This document shows positions 11,287 through 26,245 of a stretch of 64,000 nucleotides of DNA, in pieces. Position 1 is the first letter of the stretch. The number at the start of each line of letters is the position of its first letter. A program made the position numbers and the translations under genes. The notes beneath the pieces are model-generated. The model ran no database searches. It saw only the letters and a program-made list of their open reading frames with translations, and had not been told where the DNA came from. Origin of the DNA: Brachycybe producta (lineage: Eukaryota > Arthropoda > Diplopoda > Playtdesmida > Andrognathidae); NCBI GenBank assembly GCA_036925085.1, contig JAUPFP010000003.1, positions 1,302,001-1,366,000 of the forward strand, given 5' to 3'.

Positions 11287-11319
<33 letters not shown>
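11287..11319. repeat. (TC)n microsatellite
   Basis: Uninterrupted TC dinucleotides, about 16 repeats, inside a longer pyrimidine-rich stretch from 11268. Confidence 0.95.
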
Positions 11320-11322
<3 letters not shown>

Positions 11323-11649
11323 AGAAAAAAACAAATCTCTCTACGGTTTCCTCATCCCTTTTTCTCGAGATTGAAACTTTTTTGCGACATTTCACAATTC
11401 TCTGTACACATTTTTATGAGAATCGAAGTAACGAAAAAGCGAAAAATGAGGCATTTTTATTTTCGATTTTGCAACAAAATAAATTAAGGCGAAGATTTTA
11501 TGCTCTTCTTCGACCGATGAGACTGCTTCGAGGCTAGACTTTTCCTATAGTTTAACTTAAATTAACAAGTTCTTTCCAAGATATCTGTCCTAATACCTAG
11601 TATACACTTGAGGTAAATGTATTTAAGTTAATTGTGTTTAGTTAAATTA

Positions 11650-11820
11650 TAACGGAGTCCAGTTAAGGACACGAATAAGATAAAATTGGCATTCTTATTT
11701 AATATCTGAACAAATTAAAATTCTAAACCCCTTTTATATTTAGATGCAATTTTGAGATATTAAATGAATAAATTAAATTCGACATATTGTCCTTAACGGA
11801 GCTCTGTAGAAAACGTATAT
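11650..11820. repeat. FB5 element without internal array
   Basis: Left end AACGGAGTCCAGTTAAGGAC, right end TGTCCTTAACGGAGCTCTGT. TAATATCTGAA and GAGATATTA near 11700-11762 resemble the seed of the array in the 6.3-7.1 kb relative. Confidence 0.65.
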
Positions 11821-11867
11821 TATTTAAATGCAATTAACTTTTTAGTTTAAAAGTCAATAGAATTATG

Positions 11868-12005
11868 CGTTTTTCAGGCAACGAGACTGTTTAGAGGCTA
11901 GGATTTATTAAAATTCATTCAAAAACGACAGAGACAGATAGAGCAAATGTGGAAACACCTTGCAAATAAATTCCTTAAATTCTAGCCTCTAAATAAGCCT
12001 CAATT
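11868..12005. repeat. FB3-related hairpin fragment
   Basis: TTTAGAGGCTAGGATTTA against AATTCTAGCCTCTAAATA forms the stem. The outer FB3 arms are missing. Confidence 0.65.
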
Positions 12006-13128
12006 ATTCTAAATCGCATAATTCATTTGGTCTTACTCATCAGGTGTGACCTAGGTACGAGGCTTCATATTCTAAAACACTTAAGTTTTGGCAACAAAAA
12101 GATAGCCTCAAACACATCCTAGACGGTGTATAATCGGTATCTGATTAAAATGGTTCGAAAGAATGAAAATACAAAACATAATAAAAAATTCGTAAGCCTA
12201 TTTGCATAGCGATGTAATTTTTTTTTTTTCATTATTTAAAAAAAAAAATCATTAAAAAAAATCCTAAAGATCGTAAAAGTTAATGAAATTTGAAATATTA
12301 TCCGCGATATTTAATAATTATAAGAGAGAAATAATGATTTTTAGCGATATATTAAGCAAGAAGATTGATCGCAGCAGCTAATAACCATAATAGGCTCAAA
12401 TCGAAGAATTTTATGTACAAATTTAAGGTTTACCACCTGCTTTATTAAATAACTTGTCACTTGAATTGAACTTCCAACTTGAACTCTCTGTGCAGGGTTC
12501 CTAACTTCCTCAACTAGATAAACCTCTGTTTACGACTATTCTTTGAACTTAAACTGAAGAAATCCGATTCCGAAGAGTTCAACTTGAAGTTTTCAGTGCT
12601 AAATTCTTTAGTCCGGCTTCATTCAAATTTGGACCTAAGTTGATGACTGTCAAGAATAATATTTAATTTTGAATAACTGCTCTGCAAGCAGCTCAAACAA
12701 CCTACATGTATGGTGGAAAAAACGTAGCTAAAAAAAAATAAGCAAGCGAACGTCTACATTTGACGTCACATCAAGTAACGAGGTTACCGCAACTAATACA
12801 AGCAATGGCCCGCAGAGAAATTCACTTTTAGAAAAGCCAATGATTGAAAAGTTACCGTTTAAATAAAGCGAGACAAGTAAAACAGCAACTCGATCCGAGT
12901 TCATTTTAAAATCGCTCAAATAAAACAAATGACGACGACGACGACGACGACATCAAATCCACTTCCGATTCAGAATAAAAGTTGATGTTTTTTTTTTTTA
13001 AATTACAAACAGTCAAAAGTTTCAAAATTCCATCGATCGTCAGAGCTGCGATTTACGAGAAGAGAAGAGAAAAAACACATCCAAAAAAACTGGCTGTTAA
13101 TTTACCTTCCGAAGTGACGACGACGGGG
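12006..13128. other. Region 3' of the Smad gene, no coding feature
   Basis: This stretch follows the Smad stop codon and must include its 3' UTR, whose end I cannot place. A (GAC)n run lies at about 12930-12950. FB4-like pieces (AACTTGAACTCTC and AACTTGAAGTTTTC) occur near 12475-12590. Confidence 0.45.
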
Positions 13129-16932
<3,804 letters not shown>

Positions 16933-17311
16933 TCAACTCTTTGAAGAAGAAGAAAGAAAAAAAACCATCGATTAGTTCAAACAATTTCTTGAAACCACGT
17001 TTTTAAATCCAACAGTTAATTAACCGGTTGCATCTAATTTTAAATAAAATATTTCCAACGAACAATCGATGACGTCATCGATTCTTTAGCAGATTGAATT
17101 TAAAAACCCAGCACGTTTCTAAACTAATCGATAAATACAACAGTTGAATAGCGACGTCACTGATTTTTTGTCGTTGAAAATCGTGACGTCATTTTAACAA
17201 TTTCAGTAGCGCGCTTAATTTTCGGATCTATCGTTCAAAAGATCGATAAAATCGTCCTAACAAAATCAAACTTTTCAATCGATATTATCGATCAAATTTA
17301 TTTTCTTTCTA

Positions 17312-17520
17312 TTGATATCTTTCAAAATAAACTTTTCATAGACAACATCCCTTTAAAACTGACTTGAAAAAGCTTATTTTGAATGATATATCAACATAAA
17401 AATAGCATTTAAGTGATTGGGTTGCCCTTCTAGTTTCTAAAACTATTTCAAATTTCTCTTCGTTTTATTTCTGAAAGACAGAAATAATCAAGTGTTTGAG
17501 AGGCGCCGCCGTTTATATTT
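17312..17520. repeat. FB1 element, left arm truncated
   Basis: Inner TTTCAAAATAAACTTTTCAT block, then the complete right half GGTTGCCCTTCTAGTTTCTA and the outer block CTGAAAGACAGAAATAATCA with GTTTGAGAGGCG. The outer left arm is absent. Confidence 0.8.
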
Positions 17521-17739
17521 TAAAACCACATCTTAACCGGTTGAAATCGTTTTTAATCGGCTTTTTAAGTAATGCGAGGTTAAAGGCGAAAGGGTGTTGA
17601 CCTTAAAAACGCTCCGACTTATTGGAAACGACCTCCCACCACCCCCCTTTATTGACATTTTCTAGGGCGCCAGTCGCCAAACGAGACAGACATTCGTAAC
17701 ACCAGGTGGAGCTACTGTCAACGACAGGCAATTGTGGCC

Positions 17740-17946
17740 ACCGGCAGTTAGAAATCGGAGAGAACTTCAGTTGGCTCCGCCCTTGTTATGACGACCGGCA
17801 ACTTCTAATTGGTTTGTTGTGTGGTTCGACGTTGAAAAGGGGCGGAGCATGTGACGTCAGACTACATAACCAACCAATTAGAAGTTGCCGGTCGTCATAA
17901 CAAGGGCGGAGCCAACTGAAGTTCTCCCCGATTTCTAACTGCCTGT
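17740..17946. mobile_element. FB2 MITE copy 2 with perfect 9-bp target duplication
   Basis: 207-bp hairpin, ends ACCGGCAGTTAGAAATCGG and CGATTTCTAACTGCCTGT. ATTGTGGCC is repeated directly at 17731-17739 and 17947-17955. It carries CCAATTAGAAGTTGCCGG, TGACGTCA and GGGCGGAGC. The near-identical arms suggest a recent insertion compared with the decayed FB1 copies around it. Confidence 0.9.
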
Positions 17947-17954
17947 ATTGTGGC

Positions 17955-18066
17955 CAGCTTTAGAATTTCTTTTGCACCGCCCTTTTATGACGTCAGACCA
18001 AGTAACAAACCAATTAGAAATTGATGACGTTCATAAAAAGGCGGAGCAAAAGAAATTCTAATGCTA
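17955..18066. repeat. FB2-related short hairpin
   Basis: Arms CAGCTTTAGAATTTCTTTTG and CAAAAGAAATTCTAATGCTA, with inner CCGCCCTTTTATGACGTCAG and TCATAAAAAGGCGGAGC. It shares the inner CCAATTAGAA/CCGCCC logic of FB2 but has different ends. It directly follows the FB2 copy above. Confidence 0.75.
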
Positions 18067-18564
18067 GACACAATTGCCGATCTTTAAATGGCGTAGATTG
18101 TGGCGACACCTAGCGTTAAGACCATTACATAACATAAATGAAGTCTGAAAGTGTTTTTTAAACGCTTTCGAATAAGTCACGTGACCTCTTACGACCTCTC
18201 CATTGATCTGAGTTTTTTTAAGAATAAAGGAATTCTTTATGATATTTCAATGAATTATGAGGATTTTACATTTTGTAAAAAAAAAACCATGAGAACTGAG
18301 AGTGTGAGCCATGTGGTTTTTTTTAAATGGAGAAATCTGATTGGTTAATCGTTACAAGTTTAGAACTGGACCAATCACGTTGTCTGTGAACGCGATGACG
18401 TCAGAACTTTCTTCCCGTTATTCAGGAGCCGGTTTTTATGGATCGATATAATCGATACATAAAAAAGATCGATTTTTATGACAACGATCGATTTTTAAAC
18501 GTCTCTCAAGACTGAAACTCTTGATTATTCTATTATTTAGGAGTAAAATGAAGAAAACTAAAAA

Positions 18565-18760
18565 AGTGTTTATAAACTAGAAGGGTGGCTTAATCACTTA
18601 ATATCTTTCAAAATAAACTTTTTATGTTTGTTGTAAATGGTCCAAGTTTACTTTGAAAGATGTCAACATGAAAATACTATTTAAGTGATTGAGATACCCT
18701 TCTAGTTTCTAAATCACTTTCTAGTTTCTCTTAATTTTGCTTGTAAAAGACAGAATAATC
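18565..18760. repeat. FB1 foldback element
   Basis: Arms TATAAACTAGAAGGGTGGCT and ACCCTTCTAGTTTCTAAATC, followed by the outer block AAGACAGAATAATCAAGAGT. Confidence 0.8.
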
Positions 18761-18809
18761 AAGAGTTTAAACAAATCAGCCGTTTATTAACCATTAAAAT
18801 CGATTTTGT

Positions 18810-18850
18810 TCGTTTTACACGAATCGTTATTCGTGTAAAACGAACAAAAT
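18810..18850. repeat. Short perfect hairpin, TTCGTGTAAAACG arms
   Basis: TTTTGTTCGTTTTACACGAA and its inverse face each other around TCGTTA. The arm resembles the TTCGTGTTAAACG motif of FB6. Size too small for an element on its own. Confidence 0.6.
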
Positions 18851-19485
18851 AATCAAACAAATCATAAAATTCGTTAACTTCCCCGCAAAAAATCTATCAA
18901 AATTATCAGTTTTGATCAGATTTCCATTAAAAAAAGCCAAGAAGTGTTAAATTTCCCGGGAAATAATAAAAATGTCATTGTATTTCCGATTGAAGCCATA
19001 AGCGCCACCTAGTGACATAAACAATAAACAAACCCGTCATCGCCATCAACGACACCCAAACCATAATCCAAAAAAAAAAAAAAAATTACGAATTTCACAC
19101 ATTTAAAATTAACATTTCTGTTTAAATATCAATTAAAAATGTCCGAATACAACATAAAATAAGCTTGAAGCGTTAAAATCCCATTAAAAAACGAGCGAAA
19201 GAGTATAAATCGATAACAAACAAGACAACCTAACGTGATAAATATAACGCCATTGACAAATAAAGAATCGATGCTCATTTGCATAACATAATTGTGACAC
19301 GCTTAGCATGAAATGACGTTCTCCATAACTAGAAGCCTATGACCGAACTACTTTACGCTACTCCCAATGGAGTCAAAACAAGGCTTTCAATGACTAATAT
19401 CCACAAAAACACAATTTTAACCTCAAAAATGACAATTTGTACAATAAAACTATATATTATACAATTTAGTTATGCGTTTACTTAC

Positions 19486-19620
19486 CAGGTTAAAGCGTCT
19501 TATACAAATTAAAATGAGAAACTTGTGGCGAAACGTGGAGTTTATTTGCCACCGACTTCGATGCCGATGCACCGTTCTTAAAGTCGCGGCGCTTTTCTTC
19601 CGCTTCGCATCATTGGATTA
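19486..19620 (-). other. SMAD1/5: Probable non-coding first exon of the Smad gene
   Basis: On the minus strand a CpG-rich stretch ends AACCTG followed by the strong donor GTAAGTAAAC (GT at 19484-19485). The matching acceptor would be TTCTTCAG at about 16924, 36 bp before the Smad ATG. Its upstream edge is not visible; an upper limit near 19.85 kb is suggested by a GGCGCCATTTTGTG stretch (YY1-like) at 19842-19855. The link to Smad is inferred from orientation and position only. Confidence 0.5.
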
Positions 19621-21012
19621 ATACGCAATAATGAATCATTTTCATAATCCAATACCTTTATCTGAAATTTGTATGAGTATATTTCGTACGAATATTTATT
19701 TTATTGATTTGAATTCAGCTGTAAATAAAACGTTTTGCTTAATTCATTATTTATTGTAGTTTTGTTTAGTCTACTATTTTATTTCTCGTAGGAACACATT
19801 TACCTAATCACAACAAGCGGCGACAGTCTGTCGCAGTATCACGGCGCCATTTTGTGTCTTAATATGCCAACATCCATGAAGTCGAAATATACAGAAAATT
19901 TGAGAAAAGTTAAAATTAGAACAAGAAAAAAATTATAATTTCAAATATTTCAAAGCTGGTAACATCTTTTAAAATAAAAAAAATTGTTAATATTAATTAC
20001 TTTTTTAAAAAATATTTCAAAATGAAAGAAATTCAAAGGACACCACTTGTACAAACTGTCATACAAATACATACGAGACGTTGAATACATCAGTGTTCAA
20101 TCACATACGTCAAACACAATCTTTTGTAGATATCGATAAACAAATATAACCGATAATAATGATCGAATCGACGTTAAAACAGATCGATATGAACAATGTA
20201 GCAAATGGCTCTCAATGTCTATACATTGATGGGCCAACAACTAATAAATTAATAAAAAAAATCGTATTAATAGCATTTCCATATTGATATCGTTCAAAAA
20301 ATAATAGTGTCCTTTTCAAACTGACATAAAAAGCTTAAAAAAAATCAACATGAAATAATCTAATGTAATTGAGTTACCCTTCTAGTTTTTAAAACATTTT
20401 CAAGTTTTTTTCTTAATTTTCTTTTCCCTCCAGGAAAAACAGAATAAACGGTTCGAGGCCCGTTTATAATTTAAAACAAGCTTAATATGATAAATTGATA
20501 ATTTGTAATAATAATTTTTTTTTGTAATAATTCAGTGGGCCATATGTTGAGAAACACAGATACTGCGATAAATTAGGGAGATTTTATCTAAATTATGATT
20601 CATTTGTAAGAAGGGGAAAAAAATTAATGGATTTTTTGTGGTTATGACTCATTTTTTTTTCTTCGTGTGACTCTGCACTTAATAAAATGAATAAAAACTG
20701 CACAAATAATTTTTATGCAATCTAAAAACCTGACAGAAAATGTAATTCATGCTGAAAGTTTTCCACTGTGCAATTACAGTGGAAATTTTTTTAACCCGAA
20801 TAATACCCAAAAATATTTTTTTCGTGTTAAACGAATTTTAAAACACATTCAAGTTTCACTTTGTTTTGAACCTGAGGACCCATTTACATCTTTACCACCT
20901 TAAAAGGTTCCCTTCGTAATTATAAAAACATATAAATTAATATTATTAAAAAAAAACTCTACTTATTTATTTGTCAAATAAAATCGTAGAAAATAGATTT
21001 ACGATTACGAAA
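19621..21012. other. Intergenic, Smad 5' side to GSTCD 3' side
   Basis: AT-rich, no gene seen. A decayed FB1 lies at about 20283-20402 with its outer block at 20430-20470. An FB6-like piece (TACAGTGGAAATTTTTTTAA, later TTTTTTTCGTGTTAAACG) is at 20777-20834. FB1-type ends (ACCACCTTAA) occur at 20896-20905. An AATAAA on the minus strand near 20963, 50 bp past the GSTCD stop, could be its poly-A signal. Confidence 0.5.
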
Positions 21013-24000
21013 TTAAATTTTCTTAATTGGGTTCACTCCTAAAAGAATGTTATTTTTAGGAGTACATTTAGAAGGATTCATCGTTAAAAGCTGCACTTTG
21101 TAACCGGCTTCCTCGGCTTCGTAAAGCCGATCCGTATCCACTAAACCCATACAGAACTTACCTGTAAAGAAAACCGATTTAACATGAACACATTTTATAA
21201 AATACAACACATTTTATGTGTATAATTAGTAACCTTGCTCTTCTTTGTGGCCATTATCGTGTGTTTGGTCCGCAGAATGACCCAAAAAATAATATTCCTA
21301 CCAAAAAAAAAAAATAACTTTCTTAAAATTAATTTAAAAATTAATAATTAACGTTAATTTTAATTTAGTAAAAAAACAACTGAATTTCAATTGAAAATTC
21401 TTTCGTACCTCGGAAGTCATTCCCGACGAGCGAAACGTCCGACTTCTCGGATAAGAGAGAAAGTGCGTGTTACGAACTCCGCCGTAACAACAAGGACACA
21501 CGACGAACGACGCACCTATCTGTACGCAACGTTGCAAAACTAAATCGGTTGCAACACCGCAAGCGTGAAGAGCAACTCCGATATCAAAAGAACCCCGAAA
21601 ATAATCCAAATTACACTGAAAAGAAAAGAAAAACACCGCTCTAGTTCCTTTATTAGAAGAAAAAACAAACTATAAATCACTTGATAAACGGTTGTATTCG
21701 GTAAAGTTTTAGCCCTCGTTACGGCTCGAGCGATCGACGATTCCTTATTTTCAATCATTAAGACGTTACATTTTGGCAAAAGATGAGCTAAAAGGATTCC
21801 CAAATGACCCTTTTAATGATAAACATTTTATATTATAAACCCATCCAGGAGTCTCGACTACGTTTTTAAGACATAAAAACATAATTTACTCCTCCGGAAC
21901 AGAAATCCACAATCGTGTCTCCGTCCGTTGCAATTTCACAAACAACATTTGCCATGTTTTCTAACTGTTGACATTTTCTATCCAAACGAGACTTCGGAAT
22001 GTCGCCTTATTTACAAATAAAAATCCACACCGATCACAACCCAATACTAAGAAAAGAAAAACCTTGATTTCAATACCGAATTTCGGATGAACGACTTCGG
22101 GAACATCGTTCCAATCCACGACATTCTCGATCAAACAAGAAGTCCTTGACTCTTTCGGCTCAATCGCAGAATCCTGTATTCAAAAAACACGTTAAACAGC
22201 ATGCGATTATCGAAATTATTAAGACCGAAAAACATACTTTTAACCGTTGGAAAACGGCATCCACTTCGTCCTGTTTCGTGTAAGTCCTCGGAGTCGGGTT
22301 GTAACGACTCGTATCTCTGTTAAAATAAAAAAAACGCGTTTTATAACTAAAACCTTTTCCGAGAAAAGCAAGAAACTGTTATAAAAGACCTAATGTACAA
22401 GCTTTCAAACGAAACACTCGGAACTGAAATAGTTAATTGGTTTTCGTCATCAACATGTTCTGTTGCGTCGTTAAACAGAGTCAATCCGCACCGAGTTGCT
22501 GCCGTTGCAACGTCGTTATCACTTCCCATCCTGCGATACCATTTGGAAACGCGTTTTAGCATCGGAATCTTTTCGGAACATAGCGATGACAATGTTCGAC
22601 TCTTAAATGAAAGTTATAAACCAAACAAATCAACTTCAATCAAGAGTTCGAGAGGCGTTTACACTTTGAAACCACCTTAAGTTACACGCTCTAATCAAAT
22701 TTCAACGAAAGAACGACAAAAAACGAGTTAAAATTACAAATATGAGGCAAATGTTGACGAAAATAACGACATCCGCTAAAGTCATAACGACATCTTCAGC
22801 GTAATCATGTTCTAGAATGGAAGTATCCATTTCTTTCAATTTCATCCCATCTTTCCTAAGTAAAAAAACACGTAACATGAATACAAAATTAAAGATTTTT
22901 GCTTCTCCGGCGAGATAATTTACTTTTCCGCACGAACAGAGAGTCGTCTCAGTTCTTTAACTAAGTCGTTCTGCTTTTTTCCGATGTTGTGAGTCTTCAA
23001 TGGTTGACTCAAATGAGCTTCGTATCGCGAAACGTCGATTGGTATCTCGATCGTACCGTCATTACTACGAAAGAAAAGTTAAAAGACCGTTACGACAAAC
23101 GAGACAACGAAAAACGGTAAAACCCCCGATCGAAACAGACGTTTCGTTACGAATAAATTTCTTTGCGCTTCGTATAAGATCGATTTCACAAAATTTTGTC
23201 CAAACCGAAACCTAAAAAGATAACCAGAAACGAAATGATATAAAAAATATTTGCTGTTTTTTATTAAAAAATGTTTTAGTTCTAACTTCTGCACAAGACA
23301 TCAAGCAGCTTTTACGAAAACCCTGGAGAGAAAAAATAATAAGTATATAATTAATACAGCAAACTTGACGAATAAAATTGAATAGTTTAAATTTTACTAG
23401 TAGTTTGTGTCCAGTTTCGCTTTGTGAAATCATTAAAATGTGTCTTAAAACGACACAAAGTCCAGTTAGGCATAAATGTCCATGACTCAGTAGGGCGCAA
23501 GGTAAAGTACATTGTTGTATCTGTGAAAACCAGTTAAGAAAAAAACTATATATATGAAGGACAGAGCAAGAAAGAAACTAAAAAGGGTTTTAAAAACTAG
23601 AAGGGTAGCTCAACATGTAGCTCATTTTAAGATTTCTTTTAAGCTACCATTCTAGTTTGTAAAACATTTTAAAATTTCTCTTTATTTTGCACCTGAAAGA
23701 CAGAATAATCGGAATTCGAGATAGGCAAAACCGTTTACACTTTAAAACCACCTTAATTCCTTAAACAAAACCTTGAAATTTCATAATTTTCAGGTCATAT
23801 GTGTTGTTTTGTTTATTTAAATAATTCCACTTTGTATTCAGTATTTACTGCACTTTACCTTGTGTGGTAAATCTCTGAAACATGTTATATTTGGTGAGAA
23901 ACGTTTTAAGGCAGATTTCGGAACAGAAAAAGAAGGTTCTTCTATTTTTTGATGTTCGTTTTCAGATGTTTTCACAAGAATAAAGTTAGAAACTTCGCTC

Positions 24001-24101
24001 GATTTAACCCATTGTCCAATAAACGATACAATAAAACTCTCCAAAGGAACTTTATAAACATCATTCGTTTCAGAATGATAAGAAATGTAAACTATGTCCA
24101 T
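21013..24101 (-). CDS. GSTCD: GSTCD-like protein (GST C-terminal plus methyltransferase-like domain)
   Basis: Approximate exons in gene order: 23859-24101, 23398-23520, 23287-23322, 23124-23211 (end uncertain), 22924-23064, 22738-22855, 22399-22599, 22238-22316, 22063-22173, 21890-22005, 21681-21809, 21409-21615, 21234-21297, 21013-21161; about 600 residues against 633 in human GSTCD. The middle exons carry a GST-C-like helical region (TLADVVIF, then VSKWYRRMG, then ATAATRCGL). The last five resemble an AdoMet methyltransferase fold: DTIVDFCSGG (motif I), MIENKE, DIGVALHACGVATDLV, VVCPCCYG, and CTPKNNILLGV near the end. These match GSTCD, whose biochemical role is poorly known. The third exon is only 36 bp. 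One splice phase (exon 4 to 5) works only if an internal donor is used, so that junction is approximate. An FB1 element sits in the first intron. Confidence 0.95.
23577..23757. repeat. FB1 element in GSTCD intron 1
   Basis: Short inner part (AAAACTAGAAGGGTAGCTCA and AAGCTACCATTCTAGTTTGT), but the complete right outer end: GCACCTGAAAGACAGAATAA, then CGTTTACACTTTAAAACCAC and CTTAA. Useful for defining the FB1 terminus. Confidence 0.85.
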
Positions 24102-24119
24102 TCTAAAACATAAAATACA

Positions 24120-24220
24120 CTAAAAAAAAAAAATGTGACACATGGGCGCCGCCATTGCAATGTGACGTCACATACCGGAAACAACAAAACAAGTTTAAAT
24201 AAAACAGTGTTGCCAATTTC
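24120..24220 (-). promoter_or_regulatory. GSTCD: Probable GSTCD promoter
   Basis: Upstream of the GSTCD ATG (24099-24101) there is, on the plus strand, GCGCCGCCATTGCAATG (YY1-like) at about 24146-24162, TGACGTCA at 24162-24169, CCGGAA (ETS core) at 24175-24180 and CAGTGTTGCCA at 24205-24215. In gene orientation the last reads TGGCAACACTG. CIP2A has the same pair of motifs at the same distance from its ATG. Confidence 0.55.
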
Positions 24221-25048
24221 CTGTTCAGAAATTCTTTCTTGTTTTTCTACCTTATATAATTATAATAAAATTAATAAATAAAACTGTTATAATAATTAAA
24301 TTCTAACTTATTTTATTCATAAATATAAATTGTAGCTGTAGATTTTATTGTTTATTATTTATTTTTGCACATTATTTAATGATATTTTATTTAATATTGT
24401 TCACTGAATATCAATTTTAATCTGGTTATAATATTGATTTCAGTATGTGTGTTTGTAGTTTGGTCGTGTTGTTCAATTTTTCAACTAAGAACGATAGTGC
24501 ATGCTCTCAGCGTAACATAAAATGACATTACGTCACGTTTATGATGACGGGGTGAAAATAAATTTTGATTGATTTTCAAACGAAAATTGATCGAAATTTA
24601 TTTTCACCCCTTTTTTTTCAAAATTTTTATATCTGGGTCCAAAAAAGAATTGAAAATGTTTATACAGACCGTCACGTAACGACGGTCCGTACACACGCTA
24701 CTTGCCCGTTTTTCACTTCAAGTTTCACAAGGTAGTCGGCACACTTGCCTGTGTCTAGGGCCGACACGGCCAGCGTAGTTCTGGGCTGAAAAGCTGCTCA
24801 AATCAATGGCGAAAAAAATGTTTTCGTCGTCTTAAAAAGGACGATGAAAATCTTAGTGAAGAAACCCAATCTACTTTTGTTAGAAACTAGAAGAGTAAAT
24901 TAAAGTAATGACTACATTAGCAAGCAAGAAGTAGAAGTAATAATCCGTCACATAATTGAAGCGTGAGAAGTGTACAAATATGGCGTTTACCTTGTATAAC
25001 CTCGTTGATAAGAACTTTGGTGACTTTGTAAGAGGCATATTTCACTCA
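24221..25048. other. Intergenic, small hairpins
   Basis: AT-rich. One inverted repeat pairs GGGGTGAAAATAAATTTTGA (24549) with its inverse ending ATTTATTTTCACCCC (24610). A second short one is GACCGTCACGTAACGACGGTC near 24668, split as two 6-bp stems. No gene recognised. Confidence 0.5.
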
Positions 25049-25130
25049 GGTAGCGTGGCCGAGTGGTCTAAGGCGCTGGTTTTAGGCACCAGTCTCCTCG
25101 GAGGCGTGGGTTCGAATCCCACCGCTGCCA
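25049..25130 (+). tRNA. tRNA-Leu (anticodon TAG)
   Basis: 82-nt cloverleaf. Acceptor GGTAGCG pairs with CGCTGCC, followed by discriminator A. The anticodon stem CTGGT/ACCAG encloses loop TTTAGGC, giving anticodon TAG, which reads CUA leucine codons. A long variable arm (CTCCTCGGAG) is typical of class II tRNA-Leu. The A box is GTGGCCGAGTGG and the B box GGTTCGAATCC. The T-run for Pol III termination follows at about 25139. No intron and no CCA encoded. The only gene on the plus strand in this window. Confidence 0.98.
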
Positions 25131-26096
25131 AGCACTCGTTTTATATATCTAAAATTGTGTCAAATTTTAACTTCAAGGGGATTGATTTTCATACAATCAT
25201 TTTTAATTAGTTTTTAACAATTTTATTTGTATTTTCAACGCCTTTTTATTTTATCTTTTTGAGCTACCCTTTCTAGTACACCTTAAACATTTTCTAGTTT
25301 CTCTTCATTTTATTTCTGAAAAACAGAAACAATCAAGAATTTGAAAATCAGCTGTTAAGAAACCATTTTAACATAAATCAGAAAATTAAAATAAAAATAT
25401 TTTCATTTTCATTTCAATTTCAATTTATTAACTACAGTTTAAAGAATAACAAATTAGCATTTTTTTAATATAATTTTTAAAATGAAATTTATTAAAAAAA
25501 CATTTAAAAACGCCATCTACAAGAAATAAAAATCATTTATTATTTTTCCTTTAACTTTAAAAGTTTAAAAAGTCAAATTTGACATTTTTTTCTGAAAATA
25601 TCAATAAAAAGATTTTAAAAGAATATAAAAAAAAATAAGAATTAACTCATACACCCCTTTTAAGTTTCTAAAAAAAACTATCAATTTTCTGTTAAAAAAA
25701 TCTATTTTAGAATTTCTCCACGTCGATTCAAGCCTAGAATACCTTTAGTTAGCGACTTTTAGTGGCCCAGATGGACTGCATAAAGTCGCTACCATGTGCC
25801 CAAAACCAACCACTTCAGACAACTACCAGTGGTAGAGAAGTGGCCACTGAGTGAAATGCAAAACGTCTGGACTTCGCATAACCACTTTTTGCTCGTAGAG
25901 ATTTTTTTAATTTTGTTGAAAATTCAATTATTTGTTGCGAATAAAAACAAATCCAGCTAAAGTACGAGCTCGTAAATAACATAATTACTATTTATTTGAC
26001 TTGTCAACTAACATGTTTGCATTTAGAAGAGAGAATGACAGAAAGAGAGAGAGATTAAAACGAGACACACAAAAAAACGCAAAGACCTACATTTTA
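25131..26096. other. Intergenic, no gene seen
   Basis: FB1 remnants (CTACCCTTTCTAG, then TTTCTGAAAAACAGAAACAATC) lie at about 25262-25350. Around 25745-25870 there is a degenerate palindromic segment (TAGCGACTTTTAGTGGCC and partial inverses). Nothing coding. Confidence 0.5.
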
Positions 26097-26245
26097 TTAC
26101 GACATATTTCCCCTTTTGGTGTCCGTTGCTTCCTCCTCGATCTTTTCGGCCACCTTCTTCGCCACCGTCGACTCGATGTTACCGTTGAGAACATCTCGAA
26201 TGAGTCGAAGAAGTTCGCTCTGATCGTTCACTGCGTAACCTTCAC
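26097..26245 (-). CDS. DNAJA3: Alternative C-terminal exon of DNAJA3
   Basis: If the 94-bp exon at 26652-26745 is skipped, the exon ending at 27070 leaves one base that fits this exon in a long open frame: [20 protein letters not shown], then about 28 charged residues ending KRGNMS. The result is 498 residues. If the 94-bp exon is included, the same exon is entered in another frame and stops after one codon. The codons are G+C richer than the surroundings, as in the other exons here. The stop TAA overlaps an AATAAA (26093-26098). Human DNAJA3 also has two spliced C-termini, but with different sequence. I do not recognise a domain in the 49-residue tail. Confidence 0.75.
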